Shown: positions 1-8,066 of the stretch, in pieces
Layout: every line of letters starts with the position of its first letter
How positions within the stretch are numbered: the stretch's first letter is position 1
Assembly: GCA_943788345.1 (NCBI GenBank)
Contig: CALSPX010000001.1
Span: 1-64,000, forward strand
DNA from: Ascidiaceihabitans sp023955215
GTDB lineage: Bacteria; Pseudomonadota; Alphaproteobacteria; Rhodobacterales; Rhodobacteraceae
Direction of reading: 5' to 3'
DNA: 64,000 bases
Position numbers and translations under genes: made by a program
The notes under the pieces: generated by a model
The model's input: only the letters and a program-made list of their open reading frames with translations
Databases searched by the model: none
What the model was told of the DNA's origin: nothing

Positions 1-2
1 AT

Positions 3-392
3 CTTAAGCGCATACACGAACGCAGTGAAGACATAAGCCACATCCCCTTTGAAGACCTGCTCAAGCAGCGTGTCGATCTGCCCGTGTTCAGATTGCCCGA
101 TGGAACCGTATCCAAAAACATCCACCAGACGTTCCGTAAGTTCCTTACGGATACAGGGCTGATTACATGCCCGCGTACAGGGCAGAACAGAACGCTCTAC
201 AGTCTACGCCACACCTATGCGACCTTTGCCCTACTCAACGACGGGATGGATATCCACGCACTCGCTGTGCAGATGGGCACATCAATCGGCATGATTGAGC
301 GGCACTACAGTCATCTGACGCCACGGCTCAAGAAGGACATGCTGACTGGTAAGCGGTATGAGTTGTCGCGGGATGAGTTTGAAGATCGCTAA
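3..392 (+). CDS. Tyrosine recombinase (integrase) C-terminal part, runs in from the left edge
   Basis: The reading frame is open from base 3 to the TAA at 390-392, so this is the last 129 residues of a gene starting outside the window. The end of a phage-type tyrosine recombinase is recognisable: SLRHTYATF holds the second catalytic Arg, and the terminal segment IERHYSHL holds the nucleophilic Tyr with its usual following His. Two positions are not canonical. The residue three before that Arg is Tyr rather than His, and the motif-III position normally Gly-His reads MGTS, lacking His. The recombinase may therefore be decayed or belong to a divergent subfamily. Family membership is well supported; activity and specificity cannot be judged. 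It probably marks one end of another mobile element. Confidence 0.8.
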   Translation, partial: LKRIHERSEDISHIPFEDLLKQRVDLPVFRLPDGTVSKNIHQTFRKFLTDTGLITCPRTGQNRTLYSLRHTYATFALLNDGMDIHALAVQMGTSIGMIERHYSHLTPRLKKDMLTGKRYELSRDEFEDR

Positions 393-639
393 AGTGAGTA
401 CGACTGATAAGCATCAACGCAAATGGCGGATACCGGACGTTCTCTGCAGATGCACGCTGATCGAGTCAGTTTCGAGGAAGCCGACATTCAGATTGCATTG
501 AAACCGGTTAGATTGCTGCAACACCGCATGACCGCTGAGAGCCCAGAGTGACTGATGCTGCAGCTCGTGCGAGCGTCTGCTTTGCCTTGTTGACGGGCCA
601 GATTTATTTCGGCTGACCGATATTGCTGCAAGCCAAATC

Positions 640-1827
640 TTACTTGACGGACGTTACGTCTGAGATCGCTATGATCAGCTTCGTGATGTCATCCGCTCCC
701 AATCGAGCAACGTTCACGCGCCCGCCCTTCACGACATGGATGCCGTGATCGCGGGTCAGGGCTTCCTCTTGTGCGTCGGTCAACGGCAACAGTGAGAACA
801 TGCCAGATTGCTTCGCGATGTAGGCGAGCTGATTAGTGCCAAGGAGGTCGCGCTCGGTCTCGACAATCCGTTGGCGCACCTCCGCGACGCGTGTCCGCAT
901 CCGATCCAGGTCACCCAGCCAAAGCCTCTTGAGGCTGTCGTCTTGCAAGATCGTGCGCACCACCGATGGGCCATGATCCGGCGCATGAGATGCGCCAGAT
1001 CGGACGATTGCGGACACGGCTCGGTGTATTCGGTCCCGGTCGCCCGCGCGCGTTTTCACAAACAGCGCCCCTGCCCGGTCGCGGTAAATACCGAATGATT
1101 TGGAAAGGGTGACGCAGACGATGCATTCGGGAAACCGCACTGCGATTTTGCGGGCCATGGTGCAATCGGCGTCCCAGCTTCGGGCGAAGCCCAGATAGGC
1201 GAGGTCGATCCAAGGGACGATCCCGCGATCCTCAAGTAGATCGAGAAGTGCCTCGAACTGATCCGGCGTCATGTCGGCACCGGTGGGATTGTGACAGACA
1301 CCCTGCATCAAGAAGACATCGCCGGGTTGGGCTGCATTCAACCCCTCAAGCATCTGATCGAACACGATCTCGCGCCGGATGGGATCGTAATAGGGTACGG
1401 ATTTGAAAAGTGCGCCCGCCGCAGTCAGGATCGGGACATAGTTGCCATAGGTCGGCGTTTGTAGCCAGATGGTTGGCCGGGTCGGCATTTGTGCAAGAAG
1501 ATCGGCCATGACACGCAGAGCCACCGCCCCACCCGAGGTTTGCGCGGCCACGAAGCTGTCGTCATAGAGGTCGGGCCCGAGAATTTCTTGACCCAACACA
1601 CGGCAGTACTCTGCGTCCCCCGTCAGGGCGAGGTAGGACTTGCTGGTTTGCGTGTCGACCAGCCGCTGTTCGGCTAGCTTCACTGCCTTGATTACCGGCG
1701 TTTGCCCGATTTCGTCCTGGTAGATTCCCACCGTCAGATTGAGCTTGTCGAAACGCGGGTCCTGCGCAAAGTATTCCGCTCCGATCATGATGGGATCGAC
1801 GGGATATTCCTCAACCTGTTCAAACAT
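640..1827 (-). CDS. Aromatic-amino-acid-type aminotransferase (class I, PLP)
   Basis: A 395-residue PLP-dependent class I aminotransferase of the AspC/TyrB branch. The PLP-binding core is visible: an Asn-Pro-Thr-Gly stretch at about 180-183, an Asp (about 208) and Tyr (about 211) contacting the cofactor, and the Schiff-base Lys (about 243) in SKSFGIYRDRAGAL, which closely follows the TyrB pattern. The length matches the family (about 395-400). It is the last gene of a minus-strand run with an alcohol dehydrogenase, a proC-like gene and a small ABM-like protein, so it probably moves an amino group between an amino acid and a 2-oxo acid in that pathway. The exact substrate (aromatic, branched or other) is not determined by sequence. 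Confidence 0.85.
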   Translation of the reverse strand: MFEQVEEYPVDPIMIGAEYFAQDPRFDKLNLTVGIYQDEIGQTPVIKAVKLAEQRLVDTQTSKSYLALTGDAEYCRVLGQEILGPDLYDDSFVAAQTSGGAVALRVMADLLAQMPTRPTIWLQTPTYGNYVPILTAAGALFKSVPYYDPIRREIVFDQMLEGLNAAQPGDVFLMQGVCHNPTGADMTPDQFEALLDLLEDRGIVPWIDLAYLGFARSWDADCTMARKIAVRFPECIVCVTLSKSFGIYRDRAGALFVKTRAGDRDRIHRAVSAIVRSGASHAPDHGPSVVRTILQDDSLKRLWLGDLDRMRTRVAEVRQRIVETERDLLGTNQLAYIAKQSGMFSLLPLTDAQEEALTRDHGIHVVKGGRVNVARLGADDITKLIIAISDVTSVK

Positions 1828-1833
1828 CCTGCG

Positions 1834-2160
1834 TCAGCCCTTGTCCAATATACCTGTCGTTACCAGCGTCTCGAAGTATTCAACCTTCAAGTCAAAGGAT
1901 TTCAGAAGCTTCTGGGTGCTCGGCTTGACCACTGCGTCGTCGAATGCCCCCTGTTCAAAATGCCCGGCTGAAGCAAGGTCAGACCAAAGGCTGGTCACGA
2001 CCAGTTCGTAATCGGTTCCATTCACTTTGACGGCAAGAGACGCGCCAAGATGACCGGGCAATACAGCCATCTCTTTGAAGGTCGTGCGTTCCAAATGGTC
2101 CGCATATTGCTGAAGCACCACTTGAGAGCCTGCAACGGCCCGCCACCATCGAATGATCAT
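1834..2160 (-). CDS. Small ABM-like (dimeric alpha/beta barrel) protein
   Basis: A 108-residue protein with the size and pattern of the antibiotic-biosynthesis-monooxygenase (ABM) ferredoxin-like fold: an early beta strand containing Trp-Trp-Arg, a helix with YADHLERT, then VLPGHLGASLAVK and LVVTSLWSD, typical of the central strands. Such proteins are cofactorless monooxygenases, haem-degrading enzymes or simply small ligand-binding dimers. It sits between the aminotransferase (6-bp gap) and the proC-like gene (7-bp gap), so it is almost certainly cotranscribed with them. I cannot name its reaction. The fold assignment is inferred from pattern, not from an identified catalytic residue. Confidence 0.6.
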   Translation of the reverse strand: MIIRWWRAVAGSQVVLQQYADHLERTTFKEMAVLPGHLGASLAVKVNGTDYELVVTSLWSDLASAGHFEQGAFDDAVVKPSTQKLLKSFDLKVEYFETLVTTGILDKG

Positions 2161-2167
2161 GTTCTAT

Positions 2168-2962
2168 CTATCCTTTCCCCAATTCGATGGCCCGGTCGCG
2201 GCAGGCGGTCATTGCCTTGGCGATCACGTCCCCAAAGCCGTTCTCCTGCATCGACACAATGGCCGCATGGGATGTCCCATTGGGCGATGTGACACGGGCT
2301 CGGAGAACCTCTGGCGCATCTCCCTTGGTGGCCATGGTGGCAGCACCAAGCGCCGTTTGCAGGGTCAGCGCCTTGGCATCCGCCGGGCGCAGACCCAATG
2401 CGGTGCCGGCCCGGATCATTTCTTCGAGCATCAGAAAATAATAGGCGGGACCACTGCCTGATACAGCCGTGACAACATCCAGAAGGTCTTCACGTTCGAC
2501 GGTGACGCAAATGCCGAAGGCCTCGATGATGGCTTTGGCCGCTGCGCACTGTGCTTCGGTCGTGTGGTCGTTGACGTAAAGCCCCGTCGCCCCTAGCCCC
2601 AACAAGGCGGGCGTGTTGGGCATGGTACGGGCGATGGCCACCGGACCAAAGAACCCTTCGAGCGATGCAATCGTAACCCCGGCGGCAATGCTGAGGATCA
2701 GTTTGCCAGACAGGTCTGCGTCCATCTGTTGTGCCACAGCCGCAATGACCTGAGGTTTGACGGCCAACACGATGATGTGAGCGGCAGCGGCTTTGGCCAC
2801 GTCGTCAGTTGTGTGAACACCGTGCTGTTCTGCCAGCCGGTCCCGCTGATCCGCGTTCGGGTCGACAACCGTGATCCGTGAGGGCGTCCAGCCGCTGGAA
2901 ATCAGCCCTCCGATAATGGCCGACGCCATGTTGCCGCCGCCGATGAATGCTATCTTGTCCAT
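2168..2962 (-). CDS. proC: Pyrroline-5-carboxylate reductase family protein
   Basis: A 264-residue NAD(P)-dependent reductase. The N-terminal Rossmann motif GGGNMASAIIGGL (residues 8-20) and the C-terminal signature around VTAVSGSGPAYYFLMLEEM and the TSPNGTSHAAI segment are those of P5C reductase, which makes proline from pyrroline-5-carboxylate in the cytoplasm. Its position inside an Lrp-divergent operon with an aminotransferase and an alcohol dehydrogenase suggests it may instead act as a dedicated imine reductase in that pathway, or duplicate the housekeeping enzyme. The gap to the next upstream gene is only 3 bp. The family is certain; whether this is the cell's proline-synthesis ProC is not shown. 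Confidence 0.88.
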   Translation of the reverse strand: MDKIAFIGGGNMASAIIGGLISSGWTPSRITVVDPNADQRDRLAEQHGVHTTDDVAKAAAAHIIVLAVKPQVIAAVAQQMDADLSGKLILSIAAGVTIASLEGFFGPVAIARTMPNTPALLGLGATGLYVNDHTTEAQCAAAKAIIEAFGICVTVEREDLLDVVTAVSGSGPAYYFLMLEEMIRAGTALGLRPADAKALTLQTALGAATMATKGDAPEVLRARVTSPNGTSHAAIVSMQENGFGDVIAKAMTACRDRAIELGKG

Positions 2963-2965
2963 GGT

Positions 2966-4000
2966 TCAGAAGCTCGTGATGACCGTTGCGCCGATTGACT
3001 GGAACTTGTCCATGTTCATCAGGGCCTCGGGGGCGGCGTCGATGCCGATCTTGTCACCGACCAGCCGGGCTGGGTCCAGCTTGCCGCTTTCGACCATATC
3101 GAGCATTGCGCCATAGCGATGGGCCTGCATCCCGTGCGAGCCGAGCAATTCGATCTCTTGACCGACAATCTTGGGCATTGGCACAGCAGGAGCCGCGTGA
3201 TCACCCAGCATCAGACCAACCTGGATGTGCTTGCCCCGTGGCCGCAGGCAGAGGATCGAGTTGGTCATTGTGGCGGGATGGCCAAGCGCGTCAAGCGAGA
3301 CATGCGCACCGCCCTTGGTGATCTCCTTAATCGCCTCGACCACGTCGCCCTTGCCGTCAATGGCTGCGACAGCGCCAAGCTCCTTGGCCAGAGCCAGTTT
3401 CGCCGGGTCGAGATCGACCCCGATCACATTCGCCCCTGCCGCGCTGGCGATCATCACAGCGGAAAGACCAACGCCACCGCAGCCATGCACGGCGACCCAC
3501 TGGCCCGCGCTGACCTTGCCCTGGTCGATCACGGCCCGAAACGAGGTGGCGAACCGGCACCCCAGGCTGGCAGCGGTGGCGAAATCCATCGCTTCAGGCA
3601 AGGCGACCACATTGAGGTCAGCCTGATGGATCGGCACATATTCCGCAAAGCTGCCCCAATGGGTGAAGCCTGGCTGCTCCTGATGCAGGCACACCTGTTG
3701 ATGACCCGCATGGCATTCGCTGCACGACCCGCAGCCGCAGATGAAGGGCACGGTAACCCGGTCGCCCACCTTCCAGTTCTTTACGTCCTTGCCAACCGCC
3801 TCGACCACACCGGCCAGTTCGTGGCCGGGGATGTGAGGAAGCTCGATATCACTGTCGTGACCCATCCAACCGTGCCAGTCGCTGCGGCACACACCGGTGG
3901 CCTCGACCTTCAGGACGACACCATGCGGTTCCGGTGACGGGTCTGCCACGTTTACGACCTTGGGGGCTTCTTGGAATTTTTCGAACAGGACAGCTTTCAT
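2966..4000 (-). CDS. Zinc-dependent alcohol dehydrogenase (MDR family)
   Basis: A 344-residue medium-chain dehydrogenase/reductase. The catalytic-zinc Cys is in GVCRSDWHG (about residue 38), with His60-Glu61 in PGHELAG. The structural-zinc lobe has Cys 88, 93, 96 and 104. The NAD(P)-binding motif HGCGGVGL lies near residue 170-178. This indicates oxidation or reduction of an alcohol/aldehyde pair with NAD(P). It is the first gene of the four-gene minus-strand run and faces the Lrp/AsnC regulator across about 140 bp. The substrate is unknown; the operon context suggests an alcohol or aldehyde derived from an amino acid. Confidence 0.87.
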   Translation of the reverse strand: MKAVLFEKFQEAPKVVNVADPSPEPHGVVLKVEATGVCRSDWHGWMGHDSDIELPHIPGHELAGVVEAVGKDVKNWKVGDRVTVPFICGCGSCSECHAGHQQVCLHQEQPGFTHWGSFAEYVPIHQADLNVVALPEAMDFATAASLGCRFATSFRAVIDQGKVSAGQWVAVHGCGGVGLSAVMIASAAGANVIGVDLDPAKLALAKELGAVAAIDGKGDVVEAIKEITKGGAHVSLDALGHPATMTNSILCLRPRGKHIQVGLMLGDHAAPAVPMPKIVGQEIELLGSHGMQAHRYGAMLDMVESGKLDPARLVGDKIGIDAAPEALMNMDKFQSIGATVITSF

Positions 4001-4140
4001 GGCAGGGTCTTTCGGTTGTATCGACTGGTTGAGTGGAAGTTATCACATAGCGACGAAATTACCTTGCTATTCTACCCTTTATTGTGATTATTTTGAGCAG
4101 AAAGCCCTCAACATGAGGGGTTATTGAGGAAACTCTTCCC

Positions 4141-4617
4141 TTGTCCAGCATCGACCCAGTCAACGCACAGATTCTCGAATTGCTTCAAAGCGACGGGCGC
4201 ATGACTAACGCCAAATTGGCCGAGCACCTGCACATGAGCGAAACGCCCTGTTGGCGTAGGCTCAAGAAACTGGAAGAGGCGGGCATTATCGAGGGCTACC
4301 AGGCACACCTCAATCGTCGAAAGCTCGGGCTCGGCGTGATGGCCTTCGTACAGCTCAGTTGTTCAGAGCACGATCAGACTGCCACAGCCGAGTTCCAGCG
4401 AATTATCGAGGTCACGCCCAATATTCTCGCCTGCCACAACACCACGGGCGAGGATGATTTCCTGCTGATCGTGGTCGCACGCGATCTGGACGACTACAGC
4501 GCCTTTGTTGACAGCACATTGCGGCGTCTGCCTGGTGTAACCAGCATTCGCTCGAACCTGTCACTCAAAGAGATGAAGGCCTCGAGCAAGCTGCCTGTGC
4601 GTGTTTCAAAGCGATGA
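4141..4617 (+). CDS. Lrp/AsnC-family transcriptional regulator
   Basis: A 158-residue regulator with an N-terminal winged helix-turn-helix (DGRMTNAKLAEHLHMS then CWRRLKKLEEAGII) and a C-terminal RAM/AsnC ligand-binding domain (ILACHNTTGEDDFLLIVVA is the usual effector-pocket strand). The start is a TTG; a GAGGA ribosome-binding site lies about 10 bases upstream and no better ATG is in frame. It is transcribed divergently from the alcohol dehydrogenase operon, a layout in which Lrp-like regulators usually control the neighbour in response to an amino acid. That role is inferred from position. Confidence 0.87.
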   Translation: MSSIDPVNAQILELLQSDGRMTNAKLAEHLHMSETPCWRRLKKLEEAGIIEGYQAHLNRRKLGLGVMAFVQLSCSEHDQTATAEFQRIIEVTPNILACHNTTGEDDFLLIVVARDLDDYSAFVDSTLRRLPGVTSIRSNLSLKEMKASSKLPVRVSKR

Positions 4618-4792
4618 TCAATGCTCCACTCCAACAGCAGACATTCGTGTGAACGAATTGAATGGCAGCTTGGTCCGCAGACTGTGAGTTCGCCGTCAGC
4701 TCGATTTCGCACGCGCGGCGAATGGCCGGTAAGCGGGCTGCAACCGCAGCAATCCGGGGTCGCATCGAGTGGCCGGTATGGGCCGAAAGCGC

Positions 4793-5359
4793 CTACAGCA
4801 GCTCCACAGCCTCGCTAAGCTGCTCAGAATTCACATCGATATATCTCTGGGTAGTGCTTATGTGACTATGCCCCGCCAGCTCTGCTAACAAGCGCACCCC
4901 CACGCCTTTGTTGGCCAACCTCGTGATGTAAGTGCGTCTTCCCGAATGGCTTGAAGCATCCTTGAGACCCACAGCTTTGTAAATGTCCAAGAACAGCTGA
5001 CACATGGTGTTGGCTGAGAAGTGCCCGCCCTTTTGGCTCTCGAACAGTGGGCGCTGTGGGTCGCCCAAGTATTTAATCGCGCCATAGTCTCCAAGCGCCT
5101 TACGAAGCCGCTGATTGAGATACACAGTGCGTGTGTGCCCGCCTTTGCTTTGTGCTGCGCTGAGGATGAACTGCTCACGCACGTTGCCTGCCTCATCAAA
5201 CACATTGCCCACTGTGAGCGCTGCAATCTCCTTGGCCCTCAGCCCTGCATAGAAGCTTGTGAGTATAATCGTTTCATCCCGTGTTGGATGACGCCTGCTG
5301 CGGCAATACTGTATAACCCTGCGCAGCTGCGCCTCGTTCAATGTCTGTGCTTGACGCAT
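4793..5359 (-). CDS. Tyrosine recombinase, catalytic-domain-only form
   Basis: A 188-residue integrase-like protein with all expected catalytic positions: Arg41 (GLRAKEIAAL), Lys72 in the beta-hairpin (SKGGHTR), His138-x-x-Arg141 (HSGRRTY), His164 (LAGHSHIS) and the nucleophile Tyr173 (TTQRYID). What is missing is the N-terminal SAM-like core-binding domain normally preceding this in integrases (300-400 aa). Bacteria do carry such short forms on islands and plasmids. The start is an ATG with a purine-rich upstream sequence. It lies at the left side of the AT-rich accessory block and probably belongs to it. Confidence 0.85.
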   Translation of the reverse strand: MRQAQTLNEAQLRRVIQYCRSRRHPTRDETIILTSFYAGLRAKEIAALTVGNVFDEAGNVREQFILSAAQSKGGHTRTVYLNQRLRKALGDYGAIKYLGDPQRPLFESQKGGHFSANTMCQLFLDIYKAVGLKDASSHSGRRTYITRLANKGVGVRLLAELAGHSHISTTQRYIDVNSEQLSEAVELL

Positions 5360-5625
5360 GTGCTGATCCCCTCAAAACCTAAGCTTTTGTGTGCTTTGAG
5401 TATAAAGTCTGAGGTATTGGTTGGGCGACCGGAAATGGCACTGAATGGTCCGTCAATGAATTCAATGAGTTAAGCAATAATCTCATACTAATGTGATTCT
5501 ATGAGGTTTTGGGATGTATGGTTCTGCTAGCCAAAACACCACACAGATAACCAGGCAAAGCTGGTTTGTCCGAACCAAACGTCAGCACATATACCGCTTG
5601 GCTTAGAGCAGAGCAGTTAAAGCAC

Positions 5626-6354
5626 TTAATCAGTGTCTTTGCTGCGATACGCGTGATGACGCATCATTGCCAAACGCTCCAAGCCTTTGACACTCATGTA
5701 TTTGCGCGCACCTGCTGTGTGAGGTGCCATCTTACTGGGCGTATGACCAAAAGCCTCAAACAAATCATGATGCCCTCGATTGCCCAAACGAAGTAGGCTT
5801 TGCCGCATTTTGGGAAGCAGAGGGTGACCTGCAAAGCGATCATTCAGGATTTCGTAGGACGAGAGCCAATCAACAGCACGAGTTAATGCGTGACTGAGAT
5901 GTACGGGAAATCCTTCCAGTGCGAGCATGGTGCAATATCTGTCCCATTTAGCTTCGTTTTCCGCGAAGCTTAGGTGACCGTCATCATACATGCATGGAAT
6001 GTACTGGGGTTGTTCGTACTCACTGCTCATAGTCGCCTGTAACAACTTCAACACCGTTCGATATGGCATATTACGATATATCCACACGAAGCTCCACGCG
6101 TCTCCACGCGATAAGTTCCTCATTGCACTCTGGTAGAGGCCGCGCTTCACCAGTGCAAAGTATGGATGGCCGAGGCTGTACGCAAAACCATGTTTTGGCT
6201 CAGCGCCATACCGTAAAAACAGCAATATGGGGTCCATACCATGAGCTTTTTCCAGCACAACACCTAAGCCACACGCATGCCACAAATCAAGCAGCTGTGT
6301 TTCTTCAGCTGTGAGGCGAACCGTGTTTGGCGGCGTTAAATTAATAATATTCAT
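5626..6354 (-). CDS. Hypothetical protein of the accessory island (about 242 aa)
   Basis: I do not recognise this family. The protein is soluble-looking and rich in Leu, His and Tyr, with no signal peptide or clear membrane segment. I chose the ATG at 6354-6352, which overlaps the upstream ATPase stop (TGATG) and sits behind a strong AAAGGAGGT ribosome-binding site inside the end of that gene; a GTG one codon earlier is possible. The tight overlap points to translational coupling with the clamp-loader-like ATPase, so the two products probably work together. Function unknown. Confidence 0.6.
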   Translation of the reverse strand: MNIINLTPPNTVRLTAEETQLLDLWHACGLGVVLEKAHGMDPILLFLRYGAEPKHGFAYSLGHPYFALVKRGLYQSAMRNLSRGDAWSFVWIYRNMPYRTVLKLLQATMSSEYEQPQYIPCMYDDGHLSFAENEAKWDRYCTMLALEGFPVHLSHALTRAVDWLSSYEILNDRFAGHPLLPKMRQSLLRLGNRGHHDLFEAFGHTPSKMAPHTAGARKYMSVKGLERLAMMRHHAYRSKDTD

Positions 6355-6993
6355 CACACCACCTCCTTTGTTGCTGTAACAGTCTCTTCAATCAGGTCGA
6401 TCAAGTCGCGTGCGCTGCCTTGGAAGCTCTGCAGCATCTGCTCAACATCGGCTCTTGCCGGGGTAAGCCCCTCGGCGTCCAGAATGGCCTTGGCACGATC
6501 GACCCAATCAAGATTGCTGGGCGGGTCTAGGTCAATTACGCGGAACCTGCTGAGCACGGCACCCATGATGCGGCTCTTGTGGTTGGTGGTGGCCACAAAA
6601 CGGATCAGATGACGCTTGGCGTCCATGAACTCGCGGAACTTGGGCTGCACTGTGCGTAGGTCCATCTCATCAATCTCGTTGATGACGATCATGGCTTTGT
6701 CAGGATTGCCAAACATCTGATAGTTTACCTCAGACATGATCTTGGCTTCATAGTCTTTACCAAGGCTGGCAGCATTAAACTCCCACTGCTATGTGCTGAA
6801 TATTGTGATGCTCGAAGTAACTGTGAGCGATCACACGTGCCGCTTCTGTCTTGCCTGCACCTGGTGGGCCTGCAAGCAACAAAGGCTTGGCGGGTGGCAG
6901 CTCACAATATGAGCGAATAACACTGGCATTGAGCGGGTCCGCAATGACCAAATCGTCAAAGCTGCGCGGTAGGTGTTTAAGATCAAATGACAT
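6354..6993 (-). pseudogene. Clamp-loader-like (RFC/gp44-type) AAA+ ATPase, split by a one-base frameshift
   Basis: The 5' part starts at the ATG 6993-6991 behind an AAGGAG site. It reads MSFDLKHLPRSFDDLVI and a perfect Walker A (GPPGAGKT), then stops at 6775-6777. The 3' part continues in the next frame with Walker B-like MIVINEIDEM, sensor-1 FVATTNHKSRI and an SRF arginine-finger motif. Removing one G from the GGG at 6782-6784 joins the parts seamlessly as HIAVEFNAASLG, giving about 212 residues. That matches the AAA+ core of small replication-factor-C/T4 gp44 clamp loaders but lacks the C-terminal collar. It sits between two unrecognised genes in one direction. The lesion may be real decay, programmed frameshifting or an assembly error. 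Confidence 0.7.
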
Positions 6994-7060
6994 GCTCAGC
7001 TCCTTTGGATGCATGTAGATGGAGTGGGGCAAAATATGACTGCCCCACTCACCGTTAGAT

Positions 7061-7879
7061 TTATCCATAGGTATGGGTTGCTGCGCCGTTTGTGCGCACT
7101 CCACCGCCAGACACGCTGACTTGTGCACCTGATCCAACGCGGATCATTTTGGACGCAAACTCACGCACATCACGTGCACGCTTGGTTGCGAGATCACCTG
7201 CGTCAAGCTTGGCGAGGCTTTCTTGAGCGCGTTCATCCAAGTCTTTGCCCGATGATACCAAGACAGCGTCAATGATGCCCGCTTCGTTGCACCCGTAAAC
7301 AATCGTGCCTGTGCCATTGTCATTGCAGCGCACCAGCGCAACTGCATAGTCTTCTTCGTAATCGGTATTGGGCTGGATGAACGTTGGCAGGTCAAACGTG
7401 CTCACGCCCACTTGCACTTCCTGCAGACCCTCAAGCGCCAGCTTCTTAAAGTCCTCTTTGGACATGTTTGTTGGCTTTTTCGCGGTTGGGACGCGCCGTA
7501 CTTCTTCAAGCCCTCCGCATTCTTGCACATAGCTGGTGAAGCTCTGATCTGGCCCCTTCATGTCATGAGCGATGGCCACAACACGCGCGTACGCATCCTC
7601 GCGGCGGCCTTGTCCCGCAAACACATAACGGATCACTTTAAGAGCAAGGCTGGTGTTTGCTTGGGTTTTGATCTCAAGATCAGTCAAAAGAGCTGCAAAC
7701 GCACGGCGCTTGCCCACCTCGGCTTTTAGCTCCGCATACAGCGCGTAAACCCCTTCAAGAATTGCGTATAGTTCATCATTAGAAGCACGCAGCGTGCCTT
7801 CTTCCCACGTGACACGTGCAATTGCCATTGCTTCAAGACGTTTGTGAATATTGTTCTTAAGATCTTTTTGAACAGACAT
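7061..7879 (-). CDS. Hypothetical protein, first gene of the island operon (272 aa)
   Basis: Not recognised. The ATG at 7879 has a good AAGGAG site about 8 bases upstream. The N-terminal 130 residues are predicted to be mostly helical; the centre carries a Lys-rich linker, then a region with acidic and aromatic strands (STFDLPTFIQPNTDYEEDYAV), and a Gly/Ser-rich tail. No signal peptide or membrane segment is seen. It precedes the clamp-loader-like ATPase by about 68 bp in the same direction, so it is probably cotranscribed with it. A DNA-processing or plasmid-like role would fit the neighbour but nothing in the sequence proves it. Confidence 0.6.
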   Translation of the reverse strand: MSVQKDLKNNIHKRLEAMAIARVTWEEGTLRASNDELYAILEGVYALYAELKAEVGKRRAFAALLTDLEIKTQANTSLALKVIRYVFAGQGRREDAYARVVAIAHDMKGPDQSFTSYVQECGGLEEVRRVPTAKKPTNMSKEDFKKLALEGLQEVQVGVSTFDLPTFIQPNTDYEEDYAVALVRCNDNGTGTIVYGCNEAGIIDAVLVSSGKDLDERAQESLAKLDAGDLATKRARDVREFASKMIRVGSGAQVSVSGGGVRTNGAATHTYG

Positions 7880-8066
7880 AGCTGTCTCCTTTCCCAGGTG
7901 AATTCGGCTTTAGGGGCCATTTTTTTACCATCTGAACTTTTAAGGCGCGGCAGGAAGTCTTGAACAATGAAGACTATTAAAGCCCTTAGAATTTCAGATT
8001 GAGACTATGCTATTTCAAAAATCGCTCTAGATTTGAGTCCATATTCATCATGAAGGAGATGGAGTC

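Noticed and set aside
3119..3937. 272-codon plus-strand ORF opposite the alcohol dehydrogenase
   Set aside because: It is antisense to a clear zinc dehydrogenase, shows no family pattern, and long antisense frames are common in moderately GC-rich codon usage.
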